A stretch of DNA of 64,000 nt, from contig OY987299.1 in the NCBI GenBank assembly GCA_963920635.1, positions 118,607,373-118,671,372 of the forward strand. The letters run 5' to 3'. Below are positions 10,501-22,549 of this stretch, one piece after another. A program made the translations under genes and the position numbers. Origin of the DNA: Pseudeuparius sepicola. Its lineage: Eukaryota > Arthropoda > Insecta > Coleoptera > Anthribidae. Each line of letters opens with the position of its first letter. Position 1 is the first letter of the stretch. Below the pieces are notes generated by a model, which ran no database searches, was not told the origin of the DNA, and saw only the letters and a list, made by a program, of their open reading frames with translations.

Positions 10501-11552
10501 CCGACAAGAATATTATTTTCAGTTATTGTTCTTGGATCAGCTCTGAATTTTTACTACTGATTCCGTTTAATTTTTATGCGAGGACGGGGTGAAAAATGAA
10601 AATCTCTCGAAAGATAGGTATACTGTAATTATAACGAGGCAGGTCGGGTGTTTAGTTACATCATTAAATAAAAATATCCTGCACCATTAGTGACTGACCG
10701 CTTATTAACTGAAACAGGAGGGATCAACCGGATCTCCGAGCGCCCCCGCCCTGCCTGTCTAGCCGTAATCATTAAAATCGCAGAAATTAATTGGAAAACA
10801 CGAAAGAAGAGACGATAGTTGTTTGATGGTGAGCAAGGGGCATTGTTAGAAGTCGAATGAAAACAGATTTGGGAGCAATGGAACTGAAAAGCAGTTTTTT
10901 GCATGCCCATTAAAGAAACAAACTGAACGTTTTCTGCTTCAAGTTCTTAATTTATAGACGTTCGCTTTTAATTTGGAAATCCACACAAATCACAAGTTTA
11001 CTTCTATTACCTACATGTTGTTAAACAAAAAGAAAAAAAAAAACTTCTGACAACAGAATCAACAGACCAACATAACTTTTTATTAAGCCAGAAGTCAGAA
11101 AAAAATATATAGTAAATTTCAACCATTTCCACAAATCCTAAATCAATATAGTGTAAATTTTAACACATTATGTATTACGCGTTTATTATTTTCAACCGCT
11201 CGTAACTAAACTATGCTCAATTACTTTGAACCATTACTTTCACATCACTCTTTTTAATAGTAAATTGTAACATTACACACAAATCCCACAATATACCGGT
11301 ATAGTTTCAGTGTTTTCGCATTGAGTAAAGGATATATATTCTATATATATATATCTCTTACCCTATATATGGTTTAATGAGACTTTCATCCCGTCGTAAC
11401 CATTCTCATTTACTTTGTTTCTTGCGAAATAATGCCCAAACTGAATTCCTTAACCCCAAAAAACATGAAAAACGACATATCTCCCGGTATTTTCAAACTC
11501 ACTCCTTATAATAATGTCAAAAATACTCTCTGGTAACAATTAATTTATGTAC
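7575..11552. other. AT-rich intergenic DNA with repeat fragments
   Basis: No supported gene. It holds repeated phrases such as GAACGCCCTGTATAAGGC near 7770 and 7925, and a possible transposon edge near 7630 (CAGGGTGCTC) with a facing CACCCCGTATAA near 9306. A strong hairpin sits at 8907-9015. GC-rich patches lie at about 9470-9680 and 10150-10230, with a short (GT)n run near 10370 and an (AT)n run near 11340. The remaining DNA is featureless AT-rich sequence. Confidence 0.5.
8907..9015. repeat. imperfect hairpin, ACAAAGTAACT arms
   Basis: Arms of about 50 bp pair across a short loop near 8957. Each arm contains AACAAAGTAACT twice, so the structure is also an inverted tandem repeat. It is non-coding and probably a small MITE. 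Confidence 0.7.
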
Positions 11553-11911
11553 TATACTAAAATCTAGCAATCCGTACGCCTGGCGTAAATAAAACCACGT
11601 GTTCAATGACGTTCCGCGATTGGTCGGTAGGCTATAAAATTTCACCCGACTCGGCAATAGGGACGTACTCGATCGCAAAAGTGTAGTTATGCGGTTTTAT
11701 CATGTTTTCAGCTATACTGCCACAAATAATTTTATCGATGTTTTAAACCATTTTAATTAAGCCAATTATTCTTTTTCGAAACATTTTGATGTAAACAATT
11801 ATTGTAAAACTAAAATTAAATAAAGGTCGTAACTCAGTGCGGCCCTGGCGAATATCTCAACGCACGTGCTCTTGTTTGCGCCAGGCGTAAGAGTTGCTCG
11901 ATTTTAGTATA
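11553..11911. mobile_element. MITE-like inverted-repeat element
   Basis: Ends read TATACTAAAATC and GATTTTAGTATA. The inverted repeats extend about 50 bp inward through TACGCCTGGCG to CACGTG. The centre is AT-rich with a TATA-like CTATAAAATTT. There is no open frame. The terminal TA could be part of a target duplication, but the flanks do not prove this. Confidence 0.65.
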
Positions 11912-11951
11912 ATTGCGATGGTTAAGAACTAGGTATTGTATTGCGAACAAG

Positions 11952-12682
11952 TAAACAAAAAAATTCCAAACAGGATTATTTTTTCAGGGTTGCTTGGGAA
12001 CTGCCTCCTGAGTGTTCGACCAACAGATCACACTCGAACTCCTGGTACGAATTGAGCTATAGGTGGTTTCCTAAACAACATGGGTGGTTTTCTAAACATT
12101 TTTTAGAGCAAAATGACCCGAACAAAAGTTGTAGCAACTTTTCTTCATAATTGCTTTTGTATCTCTAATACATAACGAGTTACAGCGCAATACTTATTAT
12201 GACAAAAATTCCTCACGCTCCAGGTGCGGACTTGTAGACATTTTTTTGCAAAAAATTACCTTAATAAAAGTTTTAGAGGATGAATTTCTGGTCGACTTTT
12301 TCTTGCAAACTTTTTTAGTGACTCCAATACTGAAGTGACATCCTCGAAAACTTTTATTAATATCATTTTATTGTAAAACAATGTTTACAAGACCAGCCCT
12401 GCAGCGTGCGGAATTTTTGTCATAATAAGTAATGCACTGCAACTCTTTATGTATTACAGATAGAAAAAAATTGTATGAAGAAAAGTTGTTTATATGTTGA
12501 TCCCCTACAACTTTTCTTAGGGTCATTTTGCTCTAAAGAAATGTTTAGGAAACCACCCATATTGTTTGGGAAACCACCGCTCAATTCGTGCCAGGAGAGT
12601 TCGAGTGTGATCTTTTGATTGGACACTCAGGAGGCAGTCCCCAAGCATCCCTGAAAAAATCATCTTGTTTGGATTTTTTTGC
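11952..12682. repeat. foldback element, arms about 310-320 bp
   Basis: The left arm (about 11952-12270) and right arm (about 12345-12682) are reverse complements with moderate divergence. Shared blocks include ACTGCCTCCTGAGTGT, GATCACACTCGAACT and GGTGGTTTCCTAAACA. The short centre carries no protein. It is a non-autonomous foldback or long-TIR element that has aged, since the arms now differ at many places. Confidence 0.8.
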
Positions 12683-12975
12683 AAAACTGACATCGTCAGG
12701 GTGTCTTACTTAATAGTGAAACAACCTTATAACTTCTTTAATTTTTAATTGACCAGAAAGAAACTTTTTACCCAAGGTAGATGGCATTGTTGCCTATACT
12801 TATTTTCAAAAAATTGAAAGTCATTTTAGGCATTTTTTTTTCAAAAAAATTTAATAAAATATTGTTTAAGAGTCGATCCAGAAACCCAGTCCAAAAATAG
12901 CAAATTAATAATTTCCTGTGTTTAGAAAAGTGTGTCATGGAAGTTTTAAAGGCAGTAAATGACAATAGACATGGC

Positions 12976-14057
12976 CATAGACGTAACTAGGGGGGGGGGG
13001 CTAGGGGGGCTTAGCCCCCCCCCCTACATTTCTATTAGCCCTCCCTAAAATGTAAAGGATGTGCGAAGATATGCTTCTCGTAAACAGAATAGATCTAACA
13101 TTCTGACAACGCAACGTTACGCAACACGGCGAACACCGCACGCGCCTTTTTAAATTCACCAGTTTCGACGAATCGCTTGCTTTTGCGGAATCTTGCGCCT
13201 TGTGCCCCACAAAATCCGACTGAAATTTAAACGCGCAAGCGAGAGCGAACACACCGTGCCTGCTGCCGAGAGAAAGGGAGACGAGACGGGCGTCGGAGAA
13301 TGTACTTTTGCTGTGCCAGACTCCAGACTTTTATTTTGTTATTCATCCAGTGTATTGTTGTTTTGTTATAATATGTACTATGTAAATAATCTTGCATCAC
13401 AAAATAGCAGACATTCCAAAAATTTTTTCTCTGGTTTCTACTCGGAAACCTCTACTTTTTCATAATGTTTTTTCTTAAATGAATTAAAGATGATTCAAAA
13501 TTACCAGTAGATAGACCTATACATTATTTTTTGAAGCCTTAAAATTAGCGTTTTTGGGTGTGGCACCTCAAGGGTGGTACAGGGTGATCCAATCAGTAAC
13601 GTATTTAGAAGGGCGGGACCGAACCCATTTCGGAATTTGAAAATATTCACTTCAGCTTGTAAATTTGAAGATATTGGGATTTCCCAAGACTAATTTTATG
13701 TAATTTTTCTTCAAATTTTTAAAAAATTTCGCTTGCGGCGCATTTTTTGGAATTATTTTAAATGTCCTTGTTTAAAAAAAGGACACAAAAATTGCCCCTC
13801 CACCACTCGAAACTAATTCCTATATACTTCACAGAAGTGATCCAAACTCGTAGCCCCGGCCTCGGCCTACCATTTTACAGAATGACATGTAAAAAATATA
13901 CCTTTGAAAGTAGCGTACCGACTTTCAAAAATTTCTTCTTAATGGTTTAAATAATTCCTTGTCGGGGCCCCGCATTTTCATGCGGCACCCGGCCCCGCAA
14001 AATCTTGAGCCGGTCCTGACCAGCCCCCCCTAAAAATACGACCTACTTACGTCTATG
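12976..14057. mobile_element. hAT-like non-autonomous element, G-rich ends
   Basis: The element is 1082 bp and is flanked by a perfect 8-bp duplication GACATGGC (12968-12975 and 14058-14065). Termini read CATAGACGTAACTA and its imperfect complement, followed inward by long G and C runs. No transposase was found. The interior looks composite: a CG-rich block at 13090-13320, then from about 13560 a different segment that begins near TACAGGGTGATCC and ends near CCGGTCCTGACC, possibly a nested insertion. The ends resemble in style, but not in sequence, the other hAT elements here. Confidence 0.85.
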
Positions 14058-14065
14058 GACATGGC

Positions 14066-14582
14066 AGCATGTGGTTTTGACGAAATAACATCAACATCGA
14101 TATTTTAACATTGCGTTGAATGTCTTTCCAACGTTTTTATGTCTTCCCAGAGAAATCTGTTTCTCTTCTACTACAATCAAATAAAAAACGACGTAATTAA
14201 TAAGAATTCTGGGAGTTCATACGGTACAGTTCATAAGACGCGTTTCTGAGAAACTCCTCCGGAGCTGCGGACGGCCGGTTGCGAGGGGGCGTCGGTTCCG
14301 TTGACCCCCCGGAGGCTAAAGGCCGACAATCGGAAACGTCAAATATTATATTTATGTGAAGCAATATAGGAGGCGCGAAGTGCGAAGCTTCCAGAGCAGC
14401 TTCCGGACTGCTCCGGGCGTGGCCGCCAACGGCGAAAACCGCCGCCGGAAAGATTGGGCCAGTGACGTATCGTATCGTCATACAACGATTTGATGCTTCT
14501 TTTCGAAGAACTTAACGGCCGTGTATTACCAAAGTATATATACAGGGTGGCTTATATAAGTGGCTCACTCAAAATATCTCGG
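14066..14582. other. intergenic with GC-rich island (about 14217-14480)
   Basis: The CG-rich island includes GGACGGCCGGTTGCGAGGGG and GCCGCCAACGGCG and carries overlapping open frames on both strands, none convincing. At 14545-14582 a transposon edge (TACAGGGTGGCTTATATAAG) is cut off by R1 copy 2. Confidence 0.45.
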
Positions 14583-15000
14583 CGCTTATGTACCAAGGCA
14601 CTGAAGTTCAACTTTTTATGACTCATATGGAATTTAGTTGCCGAGGCCTCTGGCTGACGATTGCTCTGCCTAGGTCAAAGATGACCAGACACGGCACTTA
14701 CTGACAGAAAATCCAAACGCAAAACCTACTAAAATATTTATACTGAAAGATTGCGCTGTTATAGGTAACAATGTCGCAATGTGGTGTACGAAAAGTTAAA
14801 AGGGATTTATTGGCCGGGTTTTGAATATTTGGTCGCTTTTGACGGGCGATGGCTCCGCGTCTGACGTTTGATGTTTACATCTCGCCAAGGCCTACTTATT
14901 GAAAAAATCGAACAATAATGGGCTACTTCAGTGCCGATTTCTGAGCTTTTAATGACGATTTTGAGACACCTCACTGCCGATTTCAAGAAAATATATTTTT
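14583..15000. repeat. dispersed repeat R1, copy 2
   Basis: Starts TATGTACCAAGGCACTGAAG and ends TGCCGATTTCAAGAAAA like the other copies. It lacks the second hairpin arm and the 5S-like block, jumping from GCCGAGGCCTCTGG straight to the body (GACGATTGCTCTGCCTAGGT). It therefore represents a deleted or an earlier form of R1. Confidence 0.75.
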
Positions 15001-15082
15001 TTCTCCGGGTACATAATATACCTACACCCTTGGTCTCTTCACTTACTGGGTTCGTAATAATCTCCGTGCATTAAACAACGTT

Positions 15083-15714
15083 ACTTTGCATTCCACGTTT
15101 TCATTGGTCGACTCAAGGTTACATAAATTTGAACATTGTACGCTTTAGAGGCAGGATGTTTAGAATCACTTTGCAATAGTTCCTTCCAGCATAATAATGG
15201 CTTAGTTAATCACTTATCTGAAGAACATGTTATGGTAATTATGGAATATACCGTTTGCACCGCCCGATTTTCTTGAAATTTTGGCTACCCCCCCATTTTC
15301 GAGGCCCCTGAACACGAATCTGACCTCTATAATCTATAATCGAAATGAATTTAGCTCAAACTGATCACCACCCTATTTGCACCTTTTGCAATATCGAAAC
15401 TTCGCGAATAGCCGCGGAAAAACCGAAATTCCGAATGTCGGGCGAAAACAGCGGCCGGGCCGGACGTAAACACGGCACAAATCTTTCAAAATTTCGGTTT
15501 TTCCGCGGCTATCCGCGAAGTTTCGATGTTGCAAGAGGTGCAAATAGGGTGATGATCAGTTTGAGCTGCATACAGTAAAATTTCATCCGGATTTGACGTT
15601 ATTTCTTAATTCCTTTGCATAATTTATGTCACAACGGGCTATTGAATATACAAGACGAGACGCTTAATATTCATGTAACCTTGAGTCGACCAATGAAAAC
15701 GTGGAATGCAAAGT
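15083..15714. repeat. nested foldback structure
   Basis: The outer arms (15083-15124 and 15673-15714) are perfect 42 bp reverse complements. Inside, a second pair at about 15353-15432 and 15488-15567 forms an independent inverted repeat, with blocks such as CTATTTGCACC and CCGCGGAAAAACCGAAATT. The two pairs have different centres, so a smaller foldback lies inside a larger one. The inner one has a CG-rich loop (GGCCGGGCCGGACG). No protein. Confidence 0.8.
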
Positions 15715-17207
15715 GGATTTTAGCCTCTCGTCGTCATCGTGCCACCACTGTTCTCCAAATGAAAGTAGTGTATGGACTTTCAAAACGGATCTATAGATAT
15801 GATCAATGACGTCAAAACCTATAGACGTGGCGCCCCATTGTTAAAATGCCCTTTATTTTGACCCCAAGATTAAATATATCCATACTACTCTAAAAACATG
15901 CCACAAACAAAGACAGAAAGTCAACCATCAACCAACTATACACCCGGTGATTCTCGGTTATAGTTCCTCCAGAATCACACTTAGATATCGCATGTTTTTT
16001 CTTGTTTGGGGGCGCCGGAAGCATCGCAACCTCACCTGAAGATTCGGGGGATGGTCTAACGACGCCAGCCTCCGAGCCCAGAGTCGAAATAAGTTCGCTA
16101 CGGCTCGACAAAAAGGGGCAATTTCTGACAATCTCGCGACATTTTCGGAATAATTTAATGGAGCGCTTAGATTGTGATTAGTTCTGGGCGTCAAGCGTTT
16201 ATCAAAACAAACCTGTCTATAGGTTCTGACGTCATTGGATATGATTAAGATGATCATGTCTGATTATATCCTTCTGTTAGTGTAAGTATAGTCTGCATAT
16301 GCGCCAAAAAGTGAAGTTATCACTGAAATGGAAATATTGAAATTTTTCTTCGACGAAATTTCTTATAACCGACCGAAAACTCTCCAGTACAGCACTGGCC
16401 GACCGCCGGCGCCGGAGGGGCTGTCGGAAGTCGGCGGCCGTAACGACCGCCCTTGCGGATGGGGATGGCGCGAGTTGCCGCGACAGGTGGATATCTCTTG
16501 TTATCGCTTCGCCGGCAATTACGAGATGTTACGTCGCGCGAAGAACACAAGAGGGAACAATTACACCGTCGGATTGGGTTCCGCAATTGGCGGGAGGCCG
16601 TCGGTCGTTCCGCTTCTTATGGACACTTACACAATGCCCGACGTGCGCCCGGAAGTTTGCGTGTATATAACGGGATGTCGAACAGGTTATGTCTCAAATT
16701 TCACTTCCACCTTCCACGATGCATTTGGCACTTCGGCTGGTCTTTTGTTTAAATAATTTGGGTAGCTTGGCTGCCCACAGTTGCATAATTTGTTAATATT
16801 TTAAAGATTTTAAAATGTGACTTGGTGTGAACTTCTATTTTATGGGTTTTTTACTGTTGTATAATGCTTTATGCTCCAATTTTCCTGTATACACTTGACA
16901 AGTGAGTATGACATGACGTTAAAACAATTTAGTTTTTCCACAGTTAACTTTTTCCAACCCCCTATTTTATGTCATACTTTCTTTTTAGTTGGTACTGAGG
17001 ATGGCTTAACAGCCGAAAGCGCTTTACCATGATTTTTAATTAAATTATTTGCACGGAAATACATTTCTTTCCCTTTTCATCTATATAAAAGGACAAAAGG
17101 GAGACGGCGGAGGCAGGAGCCATTTTTTTAACGGGCAGTTTATAACTTATACGGGATGTATTTTTGACTTGCGCAAATATTTTAAATGGTGGCACCAAAC
17201 TACACCT
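15715..17207. other. intergenic with GC-rich island (about 16380-16720)
   Basis: Mostly AT-rich. A CG-rich island runs from about 16380 to 16720. A 142-codon open frame (16328-16756, plus) crosses it, beginning with an ATG, but I see no recognisable domain. A high-GC island lowers the chance of stop codons in every frame, and a 99-codon frame overlaps it in another phase. I treat it as a non-coding island with an unproven ORF. Confidence 0.4.
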
Positions 17208-18657
17208 ACACAGTAAAAAAATCAGTGTAAATCCTCTTCGTGTAAGTGGTGAAAGAAATTTGGTGAAAAATTGACACGAATATTGGTGGATTCCAAATAT
17301 CTTAACCAAACCTCATTTGGTGAAATTCACACTACAACAAATTCGTTAATTTTAACACTTAGTGGTGTAATTTTTTTATATTTTTAACACTTCTTCGTAT
17401 TTGTTCACGCGGTGTTCTTTAACACCATTCGGTGTCCCTTAACACTAACAAGTGTTAAATTGAACGTATTAACACAAGTTCGTGTTAAATAGAGGAGAGG
17501 GGGAAGTCGTTTCACCAGTTATGGGTGTAAAATCTTAGGCAATCGAAGCCATCGCATCAGTTGTTTGTCGAACGTGTTGCGCGACGGAGCTTATCAGTTT
17601 GTGTGACGTGTGACCCGACCGCGTGGCTCGTATAATAGGTATAAAAGTGATTCTACAGGCCGATAGTGCAAAAATGGTGTTGTTATGTGAAGTAAAATTT
17701 CAAAGTGAAGTCAGATGGATTAAAACGACAGGCGAATATGCAGATGCGACGACGAAAGGTACTGTGTGATAGACGAGGTGATAGCCCCTATAACCTGTAC
17801 TCATAGACTGTGTTAACATGAGTTTGTTCTCACCGGAATAAGAAACCAGTTCTGATTGTTTTGATGCCTGCTGATTGGCTCCAACTTAGTTGGGACCTGC
17901 TTATGCTTGTGAGAACAGGCCTATCTAACTAAATCGCTGTGTCGCAACGTTTGATGTTTCTTTTTGTCTCACACAGACAATTCTGTAAGACGACAATTAT
18001 TTAAGTACATTGTATGAGAATTTGTACGAAATATAATTTGGTCGCATTCTATAACATTAAGCAATTCTTGTGTTCTTACGAATATTATAATATATATAAC
18101 TTTTTTATATTAACCAAATATTTTTGGCTGTGAGAATGAATATTTATTTAAAGCTTTAAGAAAGAAAATGTTGATATTTTTATATACCTATTTGTAAGGC
18201 ATCAATCATGTATTTTGAAACTGAAATAAAGTCTTTCCTTTACTTATTGCTGTTTATTATTTCCTACAAATATAATTTAAATTGAAGACCAAGCACATAG
18301 TATATGCCTGGTTCATATACAGCTTCTTTATCTTTTAGTTTTATTTTATTTTTACAAATAACACATTTCCTTAATTTGTACTTATCAATGACATTTGAAA
18401 TTTCTTTAAAATAAAGTACCTTTATGTAAAACTATAAGAGAGAAAGAAGAAGAAAATGGGAATACCAAATAAATTAAATTACACCATTTTGACCAAATTG
18501 CGTGTTAATCTTACACAATGCCGTGTTAAATATTCACACCAGCATATTTCTTATTGACACCAGAACATTTGGTGAAATTGTCAAAAAAAGGTGTAAAATT
18601 TACCAGATATGGTGTGGACTTATATAGATCACTTTTCGATCGGATTTTTTACTGAGT
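17208..18657. mobile_element. CACTA-like non-autonomous element
   Basis: About 1450 bp with short inverted ends reading AC(A/T)CAGTAAAAAA and dense subterminal copies of GTGTTAA/TTAACAC and TTGGTGAAA in both orientations. Such subterminal arrays with CAC-type ends are typical of CACTA/EnSpm elements in insects. No transposase and no convincing 2-3 bp target duplication could be read, so the exact ends are uncertain by a few bases. The middle (17560-18480) has no gene. Confidence 0.55.
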
Positions 18658-19387
18658 GGACAAACCCTAACATACAACGCATTTCCGTACCTGGAGTTCT
18701 GCTAAATATGAATAATTATTACTGGATGTAGCATTTTCTATGTCATATCTGACTGAACAATACTTGAGATGATATTTTAGTAAGGGCACAAATCAAATAT
18801 CTATATGTGTGCAAAAGTGAATGTGAACGAAAAAAAATTATCAGTAAAAAGTAAATTAAAAACTTGGTTTGTTATATTCTTAAATATGCCACCTATAAAA
18901 TCATTCAGCTCAAAATCAGACGCCCAAATAATAGGAAGAGGCAAAAATAAATTCAACAAATATATTAAACTACACAAATACCTATAACCTTATAGCTTAT
19001 GTTACGTATACACATAGAGTATATAGTATATACATATAATACTGTATATTATTTCTTGTGCTGTGGCGCGACTGCCCCCTTTATTAATGCACTTTCTGCC
19101 CGCCTTGCTCCACAAAGGCGCTGCTGCCCTTTTGATGTTTCTCTTTCTCAGACTGCGGAAAAAGGACGAGCCGGCCCCGACACTTTTTTCCGCGTTGGTC
19201 CTTTGGCGCCCCCGCCGGGAGGCGCCAGCGAATGCAATAAGGTCAACCCGGAAAGCCGCTGTGCGGAATAACTTTGAATATACGCGGTGCTCCGACTGTC
19301 GGAATCGCATAGTAAAAGTTTCACCTTTGACGCTGATGTTTAGAACAAAATTACCGCTCTATAAACAGATCTAGCTTAGCCACCATA
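18658..19387. other. intergenic with GC-rich island (about 19060-19300)
   Basis: A CG-rich stretch (GAGCCGGCCCCGACAC, GGCGCCCCCGCCGGGAGGCG) carries three overlapping open frames of 90-103 codons on both strands. None has a recognisable domain. No gene is claimed. Confidence 0.45.
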
Positions 19388-21115
19388 CAGGGTGTCCGGT
19401 AAGTACCTCCTAATCTCCCGGAAGCATACAGGGGAGGTCAAAATAACCCTAGTTTGTCAAAGGAAAAAAATTCCTACAGTGCCCCTTAACGGAGATACAG
19501 GGCCCCAAAAGAGTACTTAGCGATTTACTTTTTTGGCTCTAACTTTTGAACCGACTTGTATAATTTAATGAAATTTTAATAGTTTATGTTGGCCATAAAG
19601 ACTCATAAAACCATACTACCGTAGATGTTTCACATCGTCAGGGAAGTCAGGAACGGACTTGCCACCACACTCGTTGGGCCAAATTTTTGACAGGTGTCAT
19701 TTTACAGAGCTGAAAACTGTTTTTTTAAATACTTTGGTCATTGCTCTTTAAAAAAGGTACCTACTCTTCATTTCTTTCGACCAAATGAGGCGTTTTCGAA
19801 AAAATTAAGTTTTTTAACACGTTTACACAATTAACGAGTGCTTGTCCATAAAGGTACGGAACCCTAAAAATAACATAATACAGACTAGGCTGATATGCAT
19901 TTAATTTATGGTGAAGCGCTGTCCAACTCTTCGAAGGCAAGAAGACTTTATGCTGAAAGATTTCCAGCTCGAAAACCTTTCAAAGGGTTGATCGGAGCTT
20001 AATTAATTTACAATGTTATTAAAACACAAAAATAATGAAAACGTTTAAATGTTATTTTGGCAAATGTTCAATATGAGCTGCACGTACTTCAATACATTTT
20101 CTTAGTCTTCGAATATTTTCCCGCTGCACTGCAAATAATATTCCGGCATTATTACGAACTTCGTTAGAATGCTGTGTTATTCTCGCTAGTAGTTCTTCTC
20201 TAGTATTTGCTGGTGTTGAATAAACTAGTTGTTTTAGATGTCCCCAAAAGTAAAAGTCTAAAGGATTTAGATCAGGCGACCTTGGTGGCCATAAAACAGG
20301 GCCACCTCGACCTATCCATCGAGGGCCAAAAACGTTAGTTAAGTGTTGACGTACTATACGGTTAAAATGAGGTGGAGCACCATCATGCATGTACCACATT
20401 TGCATTCTTCTATCAAAAGGTACGTCTTCCAATAAATTATTTAAATTTTGCTGCAAAAATTGCAAATAAAGCTCACCATTAAGTCTTCCTTCCAAAACCT
20501 ATAAGGTTAGTTCCGATGATGCCCGCCCACACATTTACCATAAACCGTTGTTGGTGTTTGTTTTGAATTATGGCGTGCGGATTTTCATCAGCCCAAAAAT
20601 GTAAATTGTGTGAGTTTATTATGCCATCTCTTGTAAAACCGGCTTCATCGGTAAACAAAATAAGGTAAGTAACTTTTGAGTGTTATACAAAAACTTAATT
20701 TTTTCGAAAACGGCTCATTTGGTCGAAAGAAATGAAGAGTACCTTTTTTAAAGAGCAATGACCAAAGTATTTAAAAAAACAGTTTTCAGCTCTGTAAAAT
20801 GACACCTGTCAAAAATTTGGCCCAATGAGTGTGGTGGCAAGTCCGTTCCTGACTTCCCTGACGATGTGAAACATCTACGGTAGTATGGTTTTATGAGTCT
20901 TTATGGCCAACATAAACTATTAAAATTTCATTAAATTATACAAGTCGGTTCAAAAGTTAGAGCCAAAAAAGTAAATCGCTAAGTACTCTTTTGGGGCCCT
21001 GTATCTCCGTTAAGGGGCACAGTAGGAATTTTTTTCCTTTGACAAACTAGGGTTATTTTGACCTCCCCTGTATGCTTCCGGGAGATTAGGAGGTACTTAG
21101 GTACCGGACACCCTG
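19388..21115 (-). mobile_element. mariner-type (D41D) transposon with ~430 bp TIRs
   Basis: A 1728 bp element flanked by TA (19386-19387 and 21116-21117), with ends CAGGGTGTCCGGTAAGTACC and the near-complement. Terminal inverted repeats run about 19388-19822 and 20687-21115 and differ at only a few positions, e.g. a small GTAC duplication near the right end. The interior holds a damaged transposase on the minus strand. The inner edge of the right TIR abuts the coding remnant, so the N-terminal DNA-binding part has been lost. It is non-autonomous. Confidence 0.93.
20052..20668 (-). pseudogene. D41D transposase, catalytic part
   Basis: DDE-type transposase of the IS630/Tc1/mariner superfamily. 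Read from 20668 down, the first catalytic motif FTDEAGF is followed by HNLHFWADENPHA and VNVWAGIIG. A frameshift near 20490-20500 then leads into the 147-codon frame with the second motif YMHDGAPPH and the third, PPRSPDLNPLDFYFWG. Exactly 41 residues separate the last two catalytic Asp residues, which fits the D41D group (rosa-like). The protein continues through HLKQLVYSTPANTREEL to a stop near 20052. The N-terminal paired helix-turn-helix region is absent. All three catalytic acids are still visible, but the frameshift and missing N-terminus make it inactive. Confidence 0.9.
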
Positions 21116-21983
21116 TATACATATGTATCATGTATCGCTCATGGACCCAATGCGCGCAGAGATTTACTCTGCGGTTTAAAAAGGGATGCAAAACGCAAAA
21201 GAATTTTAAATACTTCACATATCTTTCAAAGTTTTTGACCACGTACACGTGTTTCCCAAATTTGTTTTAAACATTTTAAACATTACGATGAGACTGCAGT
21301 ATAATTCAGCTCAAACTTCCTTACAGGTAAGTCAGTTGATCTTATAATAATCATGTGCAGGGTGGACCAAATTGGACACTTTTAAAGGGAAACTCCTATT
21401 TTTGACGGAGATAGACGAAAACTGATAAACTTAATGACGAAAACCGCAAATCGATATCTATCATCGTTCTGGACTTACAGGGCGTTTTTCGAAAATGTGC
21501 GTTTTCGAAAAGTGGCCGTAACTTTGCTCGGGTTAAATTTTTTTTTATGTAGAATCCAATGCTGCGCTGCTACATTTTTTTTCAAGTGGATGGTTTAAGA
21601 GTTACCTACCGATGGATTTTTTTTAAATGGAACACCCTGCATATTTTTGCATTTTGTAATGGAGAAAAAAATTACCATTCCAAAAATACCTATATAAAAC
21701 TTAATGATTTACTTAAGTACAGATTGCGACGCTATTTTCAAGAATTACTTCTTGCCCTATAATTAATTTTAAAGATTTATTTCCTTTTATCTATTATGCT
21801 GAAATAAAAAGTAAAAAGGTATAAAAATGTTATCAATAAGCAAGACAATAGGAGCGATATTTTGAACTTGGCACACCGAGCTAAAATCATCACAAGTTTT
21901 AATCTAAGTTTAATAAGTGTTTAACCAGATTATTTAATCCGGAAATAATAATTCAAGGACACATTACTTCACTACTTTGACAT
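21116..21983. other. intergenic with one mariner-type edge
   Basis: At 21358 the phrase GCAGGGTGGACCAAATTGG looks like the left end of another mariner-type element, but I found no matching right end. A 67-codon open frame at 21559-21762 has no recognisable domain. The rest is AT-rich. Confidence 0.35.
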
Positions 21984-22419
21984 CATAGGCGGTTCTAGAC
22001 CTTTTGTTTTGGGGTGGGCTTAAGCCCCTGAGCCCTGGCAGATATATAGCATAGCATATATAGCTAAGGTGGTCATATTTGTGATTATTATTACAAAAGA
22101 AATTTTGTTATCAAGTAACAGGATTATTTCACATAAGAAAATATACTTTAAAATTACCTAACGAGTAATACAGACAATTCCTTAACGACATGTGTCAAAA
22201 GGAGACTCGCTTTTAAGGAAATATCTTCTAAATACAGGAATAATATTCATTTTATTCAATTTTACGTTAATCTATAAAGCAAAGAGATTGTACTAGAACC
22301 AAATTTATGCTTAAAATACTGTCTGTCTTTCTGTAAATTGAAATGGAGACTTCTGTTGCAAAGCTATTTATTCTATTACATAATTACATAAACATATAAA
22401 AAGAGGTGCTAAATAGTAT

Positions 22420-22549
22420 ATTTCATTACGAGTCTGGAAATAAAGATTTTTCCGCGTGCGCGTGACAAATTCCCGTGTGAGGCGCAGCCGAACACGGGAA
22501 GTCATGCAAGCACGGAAAAATCTATTTCTGGACGTGTAATGAACGAAAT
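22420..22549. repeat. hairpin MITE inside the hAT-like element
   Basis: Arms TTTCATTACGAGTCTGGAAA… and the complement ending …GTGTAATGAACGAAA face each other around a CG-rich centre with CCGCGTGCGCGTGAC. Non-coding. Confidence 0.6.

Noticed and set aside
19002..19374. three overlapping 90-103-codon frames
   Set aside because: They lie in a GC-rich island, on both strands and in different phases, without recognisable domains.
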